Assembly (NCBI RefSeq): GCF_905220365.1
Contig: NC_061130.1
Span: 5,835,501-5,899,500 of the forward strand
Direction: 5' to 3'
DNA from: Vanessa cardui
Lineage: Eukaryota; Arthropoda; Insecta; Lepidoptera; Nymphalidae
Length of the DNA stretch: 64,000 nucleotides
Part shown: positions 10,266 to 24,232 of the stretch, in pieces
Layout: the number at the start of each line of letters is the position of its first letter
How positions within the stretch are numbered: the stretch's first letter is position 1
Position numbers and translations under genes: made by a program
Notes under the pieces: model-generated
The model's database searches: none
Told to the model about the DNA's origin: nothing
What the model saw: only the letters and a program-made list of their open reading frames with translations

Positions 10266-11550
10266 TATATGGGAACCGTTACACACGGAGTTTTTAAAAG
10301 ATTCAGTATATTTATTTGGTATACTTATATAATTTCATTATACCTATACAAAAGGTCAGTTTTCAAATTTACTTTATTTAATTCTTATCATTTACAAAAA
10401 AATATATCTATAAACCTATGTATGTTTATTTTACGTTTTCTTTATATGTAATTGTATTTTGTATTAAATTGTATTAAATCAAATATCCATTGTATATGTA
10501 TGCATCATAATATAATATGCACTACCCTCTCTACAGAATATGTTGTCCTCATCTTGTGGGTTGCCTGTAAGAGATCGCTTTTAGTGATAAGGCCGCCATT
10601 GCCTTCAATTTTCTATAATGAACCATTTTATATGTAATGTTATTTTATATGATATTGAGTGCAATAAAGTTTGTATCTATCTATCTAACTAAACCTAGAA
10701 TCAGTATGACCATTCAAATACCGGGCGTCAATCCTAAAATTTCATCACAACGTGTTCGAAGTGTATTTAAATAAAAAACTATATCGTTTAATACGTCGTA
10801 CGTAAAGTGTAATTTTACGACTATGCATCTCGATCGTATTCTTTGCAGACTACGTCACGATATATCGTCTAATTTGTTGATTTTATAAAGTATTATGTAT
10901 TTGCTCGCTTAATATATCTACAGCGTTGCATAACATAATATAAGGAACTATACGTAATGACTGACAATATTCACAGGACGAAATAAAGTCGGCATATCGC
11001 TAAATAAACATCACTCGATTAAATTAAAGATATTTATATGCCGAAAATCATATCAGACTTCCAATTATATTAATATATAAATACAAATAGTTTTGTCACG
11101 ATGTAAAAGTATATTGCATATACATAACAAAAAAAATAAATTTAATTTAAGAAAGAACACGGAAAATTGATCACCCATAGACATAGATACTATGACAAGT
11201 ATTAATCAATCCCTAAGTCATCAATTGAGTCTATTGTTAAACTCACTTACTCACCCTTAAACCCAAATCGGAACACAGTAATGTACGTATTATATTAATG
11301 TTTTAATAATAGAATAACTAATGCGTAGGTACGTACCTCGTGTAAAAAGGTAGGTGGTTTACAAAACCAGTTCGTAGCCAATTTGGTTGTCTACATTCTC
11401 GACAATTCTTAGGCATCTTAAATAGAGACCTGACTCAAAATAAAAATAAAAAAATCGTTCGTTGATGAGAATACGGCAATAAAGCGTGTAAATATTTATT
11501 TTATTTCTGAACGAATAAACCCTAGTGTACACACTTTTAACTAACAATTT

Positions 11551-11850
11551 ATCATCATCATCAATATCAACTGCCTGTAAATGGACTAAGGCCTCCCCTC
11601 CCTTTTTGGAGAAGGTTTGGAACATATACATTCATAGGGTTGGTGGAAAATACATGTGGCAGAATTTCTATGAAATTAGACACATGCAGGTTTCCTCACG
11701 TTGTTTTACTTCACCGCCGAGCACGAGATGAATTATAAACACTAATTAAGCACATGAATATTTAGTGGCGTTTGCCTGGGTTTGAACTTGATTTGAACTC
11801 GCAAACATCGGTTAAGATGCAAGAGTTCTAACCACTAGGCCATTTCGACC
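11551..11850 (-). mobile_element. tRNA-derived SINE, full length
   Basis: In reverse orientation it runs from a (CAT)n-type tail at 11551 through GCCTGTAAATGG, AGAAGGTTTGGAACATAT, GCAGGTTTCCTCACG and GGGTTTGAAC to the A-box-like head TTCTAACCACTAGGCCAT near 11840. Its sequence clearly matches the copies at 26815, 31349 and 51689. Confidence 0.7.
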
Positions 11851-12584
11851 TTAAAATTTTATATTAGATTAATATTTATATTTTAAATGATGTTAAAATG
11901 CTGATAAAATGTAATATTTAACCGTTTCTATATTTATTCAGAATTACACAAAATAAATCCTTTTATTATTCAATTAATGCCTAAATTTATTAAAAATAAA
12001 ATTAAGCTTAATAATTAAATGCTAAGCTATTTTTTCATACGGATTATAACTGGTTTATCGGTTTTAAATATTACATCTAAAATGCATCACAACATACCCG
12101 CGGTAAATAATTTCTTTACTCGTGTGTGATATAATATCTATCACACATAGGTACTTTGAAATTCGATAGATCAAGTGAGCGGATTGAATGATTGGAAAAT
12201 ATTCAAAAGCCACCTACCAAATTTTCTAAAGTAGTTTCTTCTTTTTGGTAGTAGCATACTATATTTGTAATGATGAACATGCACACAACCATTCAATCTT
12301 TTTAATTCACAAGTTAAAGCGTATGTACGGAATACTGAACGATCTCTCATAAATGAAGAAATAGTTTCGGTAAACAAACTTTCATCCCCAATTGAAGCGC
12401 CTTCAAGAAATAATTTTTAATAAAGCTTTAGCATCTGTCTTTGGTTAATTAGCATTTGTTATTTTCGGGAGGGAGATAAAAGTCCTGGAATGGAATCTAT
12501 AGACTAAGACTTGGAAAAGCGAGGTCGATACGTCTCCAAAGACTAGACAAAGCTGAAGCAAAAAAGTGGCAAATGGTTTTTTAA

Positions 12585-12790
12585 GCGACTTCTACAAAAG
12601 GAGTGTTCTCAATTCGACCCGTATATATTTTTTTTATGTTTGTTTTGATAATTTTGATGATTTTTTTTTTAATTAGAAAGAAAATACTCCTGGAATGGTA
12701 CCATGATGAGGATATCAGTGTCTGATGATGTGATCCCGGAGAAATCGAGGGGAACCCTCAAATTTTATAGGCACATTACATATAGTTTTA
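12585..12790 (+). repeat. Dispersed repeat R1, degenerate copy
   Basis: CGACTTCTACAAAAGGAGTG, TCAATTCGACCCGTATAT, a T tract, ATGTTTG and TTTGATGATTTTTT follow the same order as the better copy at 24160-24500. Confidence 0.45.
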
Positions 12791-13124
12791 CATATTTTCT
12801 GAAGTTATATTGGCATTTGCTTTTGGCAATAATGGAAGGTGTAAGTCCTCAATTACGAGTAGTTAGGAAATAGTTCTTTCAACATTCATATATGGATTTA
12901 TACTCCTCTCCGTAGCTTTTATGAAAAGAAGTACAGTTTCACTAAAATTTTCTTTTGTTTTGTTATTGTTTGGTATATCATGCTCCAGAAGTGGTCCCAT
13001 ATAAGTTTTATTGAAATAGATTCAGCTCTTTTTGAAAAAAATCAACAAATAACCATTTGTTACAAAAGGACTTTTAATGACTATTTTGAGAAAATAACGC
13101 TAAAAGACTAAAATATTTTTTTTT

Positions 13125-13336
13125 TTTTCTAAAAAAATAACATCGACTTCAAAGTGATCACTAAAAAGTAATATAAAATAATTTGATTTAAACACGTATT
13201 ATTGGAGTCGGACGATTTTGAGTGAAAAACAAAATGTAGAATTCTTTACATACGATCGGCCGATTTCAATAATACGTGTTTAAATCAAATTATTTTTAAG
13301 TGATTACTTTGAATTCGATGTTATTTTTTAGAAAAA
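13125..13336. mobile_element. Palindromic (foldback) element, MITE-like
   Basis: The left arm (13125-13204) and right arm (13267-13336) are reverse complements with a few mismatches and gaps, including TTTAAACACGTATTATTG paired with CAATAATACGTGTTTAAA and ATAACATCGA paired with TCGATGTTAT. The spacer of about 62 bp has no coding potential. Confidence 0.65.
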
Positions 13337-16300
13337 TTATTTTATTTCTGAGGTCACGTAATCACCAGTACTATAATATACTGGGTCTTGCGAAATATCA
13401 CCTGAATCGACTGATTTGAACTTGTTTTGAATTCAGTTGAAATGTTTGTCCCACTCACTACAAAATATAAATAAAGTTAACTGAAATCATCTAAAACATT
13501 TTTAATATAGGTTGTCTCATATGAATAAACTGAACAAATCCACTATTCACATTGATGAAAGTGGTGAGGGAATATGTACATTGTGGCGCTGGGAGGTTAG
13601 CCGGGATAATCCCTTCTATTGTTAGATATTTTAATACTTATGCTCTTTATGTGAACGGCCGTATTAAGTTATACGTGGATAATCGCCGCATTATACGCAG
13701 TTAATTTTGCATTGCCGGTATCAACGGGATTGGCAGCTGCCCGTTTAGCGACACAAATCGTTGACATCTATACATGTTATAGCTTTACATTACATTATGT
13801 ACATAATATTACATTTTGTCAATAAAATGAAATCGATATTCATCGAAATTAATTTTAATTCTTGGATGACAGAAAATTATTTAGGTATTTATATTATGCT
13901 TTGAAACGCTCGGGATTCTCGGGAAACTTATAATTTCGAAAACTCTTTGGTACAAAACATATATTGAATAATTTGAACAAGGTTATAGTGCGGTTAAGGC
14001 TACGTGTTTACTTGTTTGTGTTATATTTCATATTATTTTTTCTTTATACACCTGTAGAATCCCAAATCTATAGCCAATGGTCGTCACGCATCAACGAGTG
14101 TGACCAATATTTGCTAGAACAGGACACCGTAAAGATGTTTCCGGTTCGTGAAAGTATCGTATTAACTATTTAAACATTAAATGTGAGGTTTTATCGTCAG
14201 CAGCTGGTCGACACGACTAATTACATCAATTATAGGCAAACAGAAGCGCGCTCGGGTTTCTGGCTCCCACCTTTGTAAATATTTGCGAAGAGTTGCGCCG
14301 CCCGCCGCCTCCGCTCCACTCTACTCCGCGGACGCAAGATTTTTATAATAACAGCTTTTGCTCACTCAATGAATGTTTGCTGCTGGCTAAAACGATCGAG
14401 GGACATCTGAGACTCTTGAAAGTCTTCACTCATTTCCATGCATATTATATAAATAAAAATAAACATTTAAGTTTTAAAAAAGACTAACTAATGAGTCTCC
14501 AGTCAGCTCTTCTCGATAGCCTTCTAAATAGTCACATGAAAATAGAAAAGTGTACTTAACGATCGCAGATTATCTGAGTTTAAATAAATAAAAACAATTA
14601 CATTATAAATTGATTCATTAGCTCATTATGAGTTGGATGATATAGATTTGATGTTTTTTTTTTCCATTATATTATGAGGCAAGATACACACACTTTCATT
14701 CTGCAAATCAGAGAATCCAGAACTTTTAGCGAATTAATTACATTAAAAGTTGGTACAGGGTTGCTAGTTTACTTACTATATAAAATGATGATATTTTCTT
14801 TACTTTTTAATGGCTACACGTACCAAGCATGTAAATTTCTTATCAAAAATTTATGGGATGTTTAATATAACATTTTTGTTGGTACTTAAACTTATACTAC
14901 AGAGATTTTATAACTTTTTTTTCTTCAGTATCTAATAAATGTGAAACAAACAAAACTCCGAAAAGAAAGTCATATAATATAATTGAAGTTAACTTTTATT
15001 TAATTAATTATATTAATAAGCGTTAAATTGGGATTCACTAATACCTACATAATACACTATATTAAAATTGCCAAATGTTTTAAGAGCAAAACCTAAACGA
15101 ACTGTTACGAGTTTTGAGAGTTTCAACTACCTATTAAAATTGTAATCATAATAATTGTATTTCCTGTACATAATAGGTTTTTACTTTTGCTTTTGCTACC
15201 CAAGCAATGAGTATGCTTAGACGTTAAAAATAATATAAACGTTAACGTTTACTTAATCGTACCGTTGTTTAGAAGATAGAATTTTACAATTCAGTTTTTC
15301 TTTTAATTTGGTCAAAACTAATAACTATATTTACCTACTTATTAAAAAATAAGTAAAATATGGAAGTAACTTATGCAAGTATGGTATGGTAGTAACGAAT
15401 GCACATGCAAGTTTTAAAAAGTCACTAAAAGTGTTGCCAGTTTATTTTCGTATAAACTTTTTTACTTACATTAATCCTTGAGGCATGTTTCTGCATTTTT
15501 TGTTTGTTAAAAAGGACATGTGTCGTTTATTGACATGTAGGTATGTCTGTATTAGACATTGTTGTTTTGTAAGCTGCAAAAAGGCGAACACGTCGTGAAG
15601 GCCGGGGGCGCAACATTCAGCAACTAAGCCTTCGCTCAATTTGTTGGCTGTTAGACGATGTTAATCCTCGCGTCTTACAATGAGCCCCGTGTGTGGCGAA
15701 CTCTGATTCACATAATGTAATGTGATTGGTAGCTCAGATTGTGTCATTGAATAGTCATTTTACATGTATGATTTTAAAAGTAGTTTAGATTCAACAGATA
15801 AATAAATAAGCATTACTTTGAACTTTTTGAAGTTAAAATATATTAATCGTGTATAATTGGCAATATTTTATCATTCATTATGTACTTAGAATTAAAATGT
15901 TAATATTTTATAAATGATAATTGAAAATGTAGGTCCATAACTTGTTTTGTTAATCTCATTTGTTTTTTTTTATTCAACCATCTTTCATTTTATATTTTTT
16001 ATTACTAATAAATTTATTCGTTTTATAATAATAGACTGTTATATGCGTAGGTACATATTTTATAATTGCTCATATATCTAATTTTCTTCCTTTTCCTTCA
16101 TAATAATTATTAATTAATTTACCCTAAAAATTACTATTATTCTATTAATAATATATCTCGCGCTTGCATTGTATGAATTATTAACTTGGAATTAAATTAA
16201 ATTATATAATGCGGAACATTATTGGTTGTAGGTAGCTTATGAAGTTCGTACCTAAACAAATAGTTTTATTTTATGCAATAATCCCTATTAAGTAGATATA

Positions 16301-16749
16301 AATGTAGGCACTGGACATTTTGATTTTACCTAAATATAATTTCAAATATAATATAATTTAAATTTAAATCAATAGATTCCGAATTTATAAAATTGCAAAC
16401 AATACTTACTTTGTTTCTTAAAGGTCAAGAAATATCCAATTCGTGTTTGATATAAAGCAAGAAACTTTATTGGCGCCTACTTGGTAAGTAGCTTTACCAA
16501 CAAAAAAAAATTGAAGGTAAGATAGATATTTTTTAATTAAAAAAAAAGAATACTTAAATAAATGATTTCTCGTGTATATTGCTATTATTAAAAAAGCAAT
16601 TCACATACAAATGTTTGTCAAGTCTAACAATATTATAATATTGACTTCATCGCTAACAAACTCCGGGCATGTCAAAAGCGCACAACAGATATAAGTATTA
16701 TCAAAAGGGAGGGATACAGATTACTATTATTAGTATTTGGGAGCGTCGT

Positions 16750-17234
16750 ATTGTCACATCCATTAAATTGCACGGAGGGCGGGGCCGCGGCACGCCCCGG
16801 CGCACGCCCCCGGGCGGCTGCCACCCCACGCCGCGCCGCGCACCGCTCCGGGCCACCACTCGAATCTCAACGCGACATCTCACTAAAACGATTTGCTCGC
16901 AATCGCATCACGCGTTCACCCTATTATCCTATCATTTCAGTTATAGTAATCAGTGAGTTTCCGGTTTCGCGTACATATCATGAAAAAGCTTCCTTTGTAG
17001 CTACAGTTTTTCTATATCGAATAATATACAAAGCCCTTGAGCGTAATTATATACTTAAGAACTACTCTGTGTTGTCGTGATCGTATATCGAAAAATGGTC
17101 GTAAGTAGCGCGAAAGGAGTATGATGAGGTGTGGTGTATACGAGAGGATATCCTGTGCGGAGTGGTGCGCGCCACGGCTAGGACGGTGAGGCAGCGTGGC
17201 GGAAGGTGCGAGCAGCCAGCGAGAGTGCGAGAGC
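16750..17234 (+). promoter_or_regulatory. CpG-rich promoter and 5'-UTR region of goosecoid, with possible uORF
   Basis: The sequence switches from AT-rich to strongly GC/CpG-rich at about 16780-16860 and again at 17150-17400, as expected around a developmental gene's promoter. I see no convincing TATA box, so the start site is not placed. If transcription starts upstream of 17121, a short uORF (ATG 17121, 22 codons, TGA 17187-17189) precedes the goosecoid ATG in the same reading frame. Confidence 0.5.
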
Positions 17235-17454
17235 ATGGGCGGGCCGGGTGGCTGGCCACGCGACGCGCCCGCGCTGCTCAGCACGGCGCTGCTGCTGGGC
17301 GGCGCGGGCGGTGGGGCCTCGTTGGTCGACCGCCCGCCGCCGCCGCTTTTCACCATCGACAGCATCCTGGCCCCGAGGCCGCAGCCACCGATGCCGCCGC
17401 TGCAGCTGCATCATCTAGCCCATTCGCCTTTCCACAGAGCTCACGATATTTTTG
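17235..17454 (+). CDS. Gsc: Goosecoid coding exon 1 (eh1 repressor motif)
   Basis: Codes for 73 residues plus one base. It is Gly/Ala/Leu-rich, then Pro-rich, with the eh1-like FTIDSILA at 39-46, which recruits Groucho co-repressors in this family. A His-rich tail (LQLHHLAHSPFHRAH) follows. It ends at a TTTG|GTACGT donor. Codon use is very GC-rich compared with the surrounding DNA. Confidence 0.85.
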
Positions 17455-20400
17455 GTACGTCTGATATTATTTCACTATATTTTCGTAGCTTGTTATAAAC
17501 ATTTGAAATGTATATGTTTAGGTACTTAGACGATATGAATAAAAAGTGTGTAGAAAGTTATCCAAACTTAATTATTATAAATAGGAAGATATTTTTAAAA
17601 TAATTAATATATTTGGCATAAAGATAAACACAATATACTTTTAGTTACAAGTGAAATTGTATAACAATTGTAGACGTGCCCTGAAACAACCAATAAGAAA
17701 GAGTATTTTTTTAAAGATCAAAGTATATAGTCTTTCATTTGCCCTATATTCCACTATTAAGAACTTTTTTTATTTATAAGTTTGCACACTATAACTACAT
17801 AAATTAAATACCAAGTGGGGTTTCAGAACCCAACTAAATTAAATCACGGCTACAGATTGATTAAGTAGACAAAGAACCATACAAATAAATTACACATTTA
17901 AAAATACATGACATGTAAAATCAATATTAATGTTAATTGTATACCGTAAATAGTATTATTCTTGGGTTTCATGGACCTTTAATTTAATCACAAACGCTTG
18001 TGTCACTTTGCACTACATTTATTTATCATCTATAATTGTATAAATTGATTTCGGATTAAATTCAGAACTACGTTTTCCCCTATATTATCTCCTTGTTTCT
18101 TTGCTCCAGAATACTCCAGTCTAATTCTTACAGTATATACATTCATTATTATTAATTATTCGTTTCTAATTACAATTATATAATATTTATATTTAATAAT
18201 TATAATAATAATTCAATTACAGATATAGTTTATTCTAAATTCAGATAGAAAATAGAAATAAAATATTTTTGGTGAAAACTCAAGTATTTTATTGTGAATT
18301 TCCGAATATAATATAGGTATGTTTGAAAAAAAAAATGCATCCATAAGTAGGTATATTAGATCATTAACAATTAATAATTGATCGGTGTATGATATTCCTA
18401 ATAAGTAGGTATATACCTACAATGTTAACAAAAATATGTAACAATATTTAATTAATAGCCATAATAATAAGTCAGGTGTAGCCAGTTAAAAAATATAGTA
18501 CCTCATGCTATTCACTCCCTAATGATTTTTAACTAACAAAAGTACACAAGTTACATAATTGAAGCTTATCTGTACGATATAAAAATAAATGTCAGTTATT
18601 AATTCCAACGTTAATAAATCAACCATTTATTATTTTATAAATAATTTATCTAACAAAATAGCATTATAATAAGGAGTTTCATTAGTTTTTTTATAAAATT
18701 GCCAAGATTTTTACAACTTAGCATTACTTTAAAGTTTATTTTAAGTAATAGAATATTAAGTATATTCACATTTAAGCTAAGTAGCGCGCATAAGTTGCCT
18801 CGGGCTATCCGTGGCGAGAGGGATCGTGGGGTGAAGACAGGGTTTATCCCAATTAAAGTCTTTCTTTCTCTGGAAAAGTATTTAAAATTTGAAAAATATC
18901 TTCGGGCTTTTATAAATCGCAACCAAAAAAACAAATTTATGGTTAAAATGTTTATTTATTTTGTATCCCTTACAACGGAATAGTCTTATGAATAATTATT
19001 AATGGTAAATTTTTGCCGTTCCTAGTCGTTTGGTGATTAAAAAAATCTATAAATAATCTAAAGAAACAATGGTGTTCCATTTTAATAAAATATATATAGT
19101 TATTTTTAATTTGTACTTCGCTATCGAAGTTTGTCGATGGCTTTGCTGTATAAGGTAGTCCGTGATAGGTACGCAGATAGAGCATTAACTTCAACTTCAT
19201 CATTTATCTTTAACAAGATAGACATAAAATCCATACAGAAAATTTAGTATATCAATAAAATCTTTAGGAAAATGACGGAAATAGGTACTACCTATATTAT
19301 AATTGTATTTTCTTGATACCTAACTTTAATTGGTTTACATGATTGCTCTTGCTTTTTATACTCCGTTAGCATATCTATATTTTTGTGGGTCCTATGATTT
19401 GAAATAAAACATCTGGGTTGATTTCATCCTACATAATTAAAATCCACCTCGCTTCTCAGTTACGGGATCACAGCGATCCGGCAAGTATAAATGTCTAGTA
19501 AGAATATTCGATCTAACAGCTAAATCCTGGCAGAACGTTCGGTAACCTTTACGTATAGTCAGAGTAAGAAAACCTTCGTCAGTTTTCAAATTAATTCCTT
19601 TATCAAGTCTTAAACTCTTAGTATCTTTCGACTCTAAACATCAAATCATTGCGACGCAATAAGTCATTCTCAATCGCAAATTAATCAAATTATCGCTCAT
19701 ACTGAGCACACGAAAATAGATCTTAAGGTGACGAACCTTTTCTTACCCCGACTTTACGTTCATAATCAATGGCTAATAATGTTCGTAATTAATAAATAAT
19801 TATTAATTACGACTAGTAATACTAGGTGGTATTATGTGAATTATCTTCAAATTAAAATGAATGTGGACTGAAGGATATAATTTTGAAAATGACATTAATT
19901 GGGTTTTTATTTTTCTTTACTGTAAGGAAAAAACACTAAATAACATCGTACGTCATAGTTGCACTCATAAAGCTTTGTGTTGGCGCATACGTGTGGACCT
20001 GCACTACATTTATGTTATATGACATTTTGTCTATGATAACTACGATATTCTACATAAATTTGTAATCCTTTTTTATCTTTGTACATATGTTACTTCCTTC
20101 ACATTTCAAATTTGAATATCAATCCGCTACGATTTCTTGTCTTAGTAACACCTGTATCTTCAGATAAAAGTATTTAGCAAAACCAAAGAAGTTTTCTTTA
20201 ACCTGCCTAAATACCGTACAGTCTGTAAAAAAAAAATAATGGTAATGCATAGAAATGGGCAGTTTCTCTTCCTCTTATAAAGTTATTTCTTTCACAGGAC
20301 TGCACTCTAAGACGATGTTGCCATTTTACATCCGACAAATGTGTCGGTCCAACCTTATGTAGTCTTGCTTAGAGACTAATAGAGATAAACGATAATATTA

Positions 20401-23400
20401 TTGTACTTATTTTAAGCTTAACTAAATTATTCAAGATTAAGAAGCACAGTGGTAATTTTGTATAAAATATTTATTACACTAGAATGAAAATGATATTGTA
20501 GAAAAAGCGGTCGGCACTTATTTATTACATACAAATTTACGTATTTTACTTAAATAAAACCAAGACTAGTATTTTTCTATCTATTTATGAATAAATAAAT
20601 GTTTATATGTTAATGAATATTTCAAATTATTTAAACGTAGGTAATATGAATAAGTTAAGAAACAAATTTTAATCTAGACGGTGTATTGATAAAAAGCTTT
20701 CAAGTAATTAATCGTGACTTCATAATTTTTACGTATATCTTTAAACATTCACATCAACAAAACGTAAAAAAAATAATAAGTAGATGCAAAAAGTACAGAA
20801 ACAAACCCTAATACGTCGACACGCGTCATGTTACAAGTAGCCTAGTATTTTTAAATCAATACTGCTTAGACGGGCGCGCTCCCGTATAAATGTGAAGACG
20901 GTGAGCCAAAAACCATCGATAGCACCTTAGAAATACGCTGGCGGCCTTAAAAGCTTTTACATTTTATCAAAAATAATACATTGTAATACCCCAGCGACGC
21001 CGGAAGCATGCAAAAATATTGAATTTTTCTTTATAGCGTTGTATTTGAAATCAGTCAGGCAGTTCCAACCGCGTCTAGGGAGCGCTTATATGTCCTTAAG
21101 CTCAGATGTTCACGGGTCGACTGCTTCGCTGTTCGGTTAATTCTAATCGCCCACGACGTCTTCAACCTAATATTTTTATTTTGTATTCAAATTTCGATGT
21201 TTATTTTGTAGATCTTGCTTTAAAAAATATGCGTTCAAGTACACATTTATAGATTATATTGGTGATACAATTTAAATAACATTTGGTATCATTGGTTTTA
21301 ATTTTTTATCAGCGGTTTGTGATTATTTAATCATATTGCGAATGTTTTAGCAGTGTTTAATTTTATATTCCGACCTAAAATGACCGATTTCATTGATTTT
21401 ACCAGCGAACTTGAATGGAATGTATTTTTATTTTTGGTTTAAGTACTAAATTTGTTTAAGTACTAACGCCAGTAAAAACGTAAAAGTTCGCGACTTTCTA
21501 CTTTTCTTTCTTTCAAACTCTCATTTTATGTCTGTTGTGCCTATTATACATCGTGATTAAATATGCAATGAATGCACGACTCGCAGATACGTGAAGAAAT
21601 ATTTTGATTTACCTACAGTACGACGAATCAAAAAGGCTTTTTTTAGTATGTATTGACGGACAAATTCACCAGTTGATTTACCATCATGGTAACAGCTCTA
21701 TAACAGCAATGCGCCGCCAACCTTACAACTAAAAGAATGATGACGAGCCATTACACTGGCTCACTCACACTTTAAATTGGAACACAACAATATTATGTAT
21801 ATAAGTGCTTTTCTTGTTTTGCGAGTATCTTTACTTTTTCAATAGCATTAATATTTTAAGTCGGAAAGTTTTTAAAACTATTTCAGCAAACTAGTCCAGT
21901 TTGATATTTTTGGTAGGCATTGTGTGCGACCTATTCATTCAACTATGTTTAGAGTAATTCTATAAACAAATAAGTACGTATGCATTTTGAGTAAACCGAT
22001 TGACACTAGGGAAAATGTGTTTTAAATAACCACGAATAGGTACGTTAGAGTGAATAGAACTATTGTATACAGATTTTTGTTTTGTGGTGAAACAGACTAA
22101 TAACATAAAACTTAATTTGATGTGTATTAATGATTTAGCTTTGAAATGTACAATTTTGTAAGACAATTTTGCAATTTTGTAGTTGTATTACGTAATCCCA
22201 GCGGCTCTACCAACGCTTTATTTTTAATGCAATTTTTATATGTATCATGTGAACGTGATATATGTTTTCATTAACTAAATTGATAAATAAACACCCATCG
22301 TCCTTATGCGTACTAATTCAATCACTGGAGACTAATAAACAACTGAAAAGAAATTAATCTGATACCATTGAAAGTATAGTAGTTATGGTGTTCATTATGG
22401 ATTCGTGAATAAATGGCGTTTTTAAAGTCAGTGAACCTGCAATCGTCAATTTCTATTTAAGTAATTAAAGCAGGTATTTATAAGAAGTTAAATGGAACAG
22501 TGAATTATATTACCAATAAGAAGAAATTATCAGTTTATAGTGCAATAAATAAATTAATAGTAATGAAACTACTTGTACACACGGGGTTGTACCCTCTTCT
22601 ACTGCGCTTGGAATCGGTTACAATTTGCTTTGCTATAGTTGCTAGGTTTACCGAGTCTATGGTCTCAGGCCCCTCTTTCTCATTGGGCAAGTGCCCAGGG
22701 CCCCGCGGTCGGTAGGGGCCCCCTCCCTAGTTCTTGCTAGATCACGAGAAGATAACCAATATTTATTACCAAAGCAAAATAATTCTATGAAATCAAACCT
22801 AAATTACTGAAAACGATACCAATTTACTAGCTTTTACAGGCGTGAAGCTATTCTACTCTAGCCCATAAAATTATGCTTTCCGACTTCAGTATGATTACCT
22901 ACATAAATTTATATACAATTTAATAGAAAAAAGAATCATAAATACACTCATGAAATAGGGATGAATGAAACCGCAAAACACCAATATCATAACATGCCCA
23001 GGGCATAGGTTAAAGACGGCCCTATCTATGGTTAGATCAGATTCGGTTATATTCATGGCGTGAAGATACATAAGTATAAAATAATTGTAAATATATACTT
23101 TCATAAGCATTTATAACCCGTTTAGGATTATTTAACTTTTTTTTGTTTCCATAGTATATAATGGTGTCATACCCATTGCATCTACGCGTGTTAATTGTTG
23201 TGTTAGAAAATACCTATTTTAAATAATTTCAATAAGTATTTTCATTTGTTTACAACTTTAATAATTTTCTGATTCATTGATGTTGTAGATAGTTATTGGA
23301 AATTGTTCATGTACATATCAAAATCAGTATATTATGGTATTTTATGCAGTGCCCATGGTTTTCAGTATCTTTTATACTTACTGTCACATTAAATAACATT

Positions 23401-24194
23401 TAACAGGTACTTAACGCCCCCATTAATATATATATAAATGTTATCTCAATGCAATACTACGGAGGCCATATACCGTTAAATATCTCTGAACAGACAATAT
23501 CTGTATAGCGTTCACATAATAATTAATCTACAGCTTCGGATTCAAGCTAGCAGAACTGTAGTTAGGTACTACAAGTAAAGATAAATTGGTTTGATTAATT
23601 GGATGGATTGATAAACCTACAAGTAAATCTCCTAACATTTGTAATTGCTTTGCAATAACGCTGTTACTCACCTCAAATACTTAAACTCGACTCTAGAAGG
23701 AATACGGAATATATTAACTAAATAAATATATTAGCAATTATAGCGACCTACCCCGGCTTCGCACGGGTGCAAGACTGATACTAAATATACAACAGAATTT
23801 GTTTATTTACGCCATCGTTATTGTTATATAGATACTAAGTGATGATAAAACATGATTTATATTATTAATGATATACAATAGCAATTATTTGTTTCTCTCT
23901 ATCATTGATCTAACTTTCCTTTACAACAATGTAACGCTGGCAAATTGATTATGAAAAGATTACTTCGTGATATTATCACGTAAGTCATCAAGGTCATTGG
24001 GGTACCGATTTACAGTTGAATCAGATATGTGTTCACTGTTAATACCGATATTAGTTTGAGTTAATTGTGTCCCGTGTGAGCAACCCCCTCTTTATTTTTA
24101 AATAAACAAAGTCAGTAACACACTTTATGAGAGTTTATTTTGTTATTATTTCATAATCAACCGACTTCCAAAAGGAGGAGGTTATCAATTCGTC

Positions 24195-24232
<38 letters not shown>

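Larger units (their letters stand above)
7265..16740. other. Intergenic region upstream of goosecoid
   Basis: About 9.5 kb with no supportable coding exon. It holds SINE copies and fragments (8461-8549, 9812-9890, 10051-10265, 11551-11850), a degenerate dispersed repeat (12585-12790), a palindromic element (13125-13336) and a piece of repeat R4 (about 7585-7640). Patches much more GC-rich than their surroundings lie at about 9520-9650, 14285-14335 and 15590-15705. They may be regulatory elements of goosecoid or old repeat pieces. Confidence 0.55.

Noticed and set aside
16669..17418. Several overlapping Arg/Ala/Pro-rich frames on both strands around goosecoid exon 1
   Set aside because: GC-rich sequence lowers stop frequency. 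Only the frame with FTIDSILA and the GTACGT donor joins in phase to the homeodomain exon.
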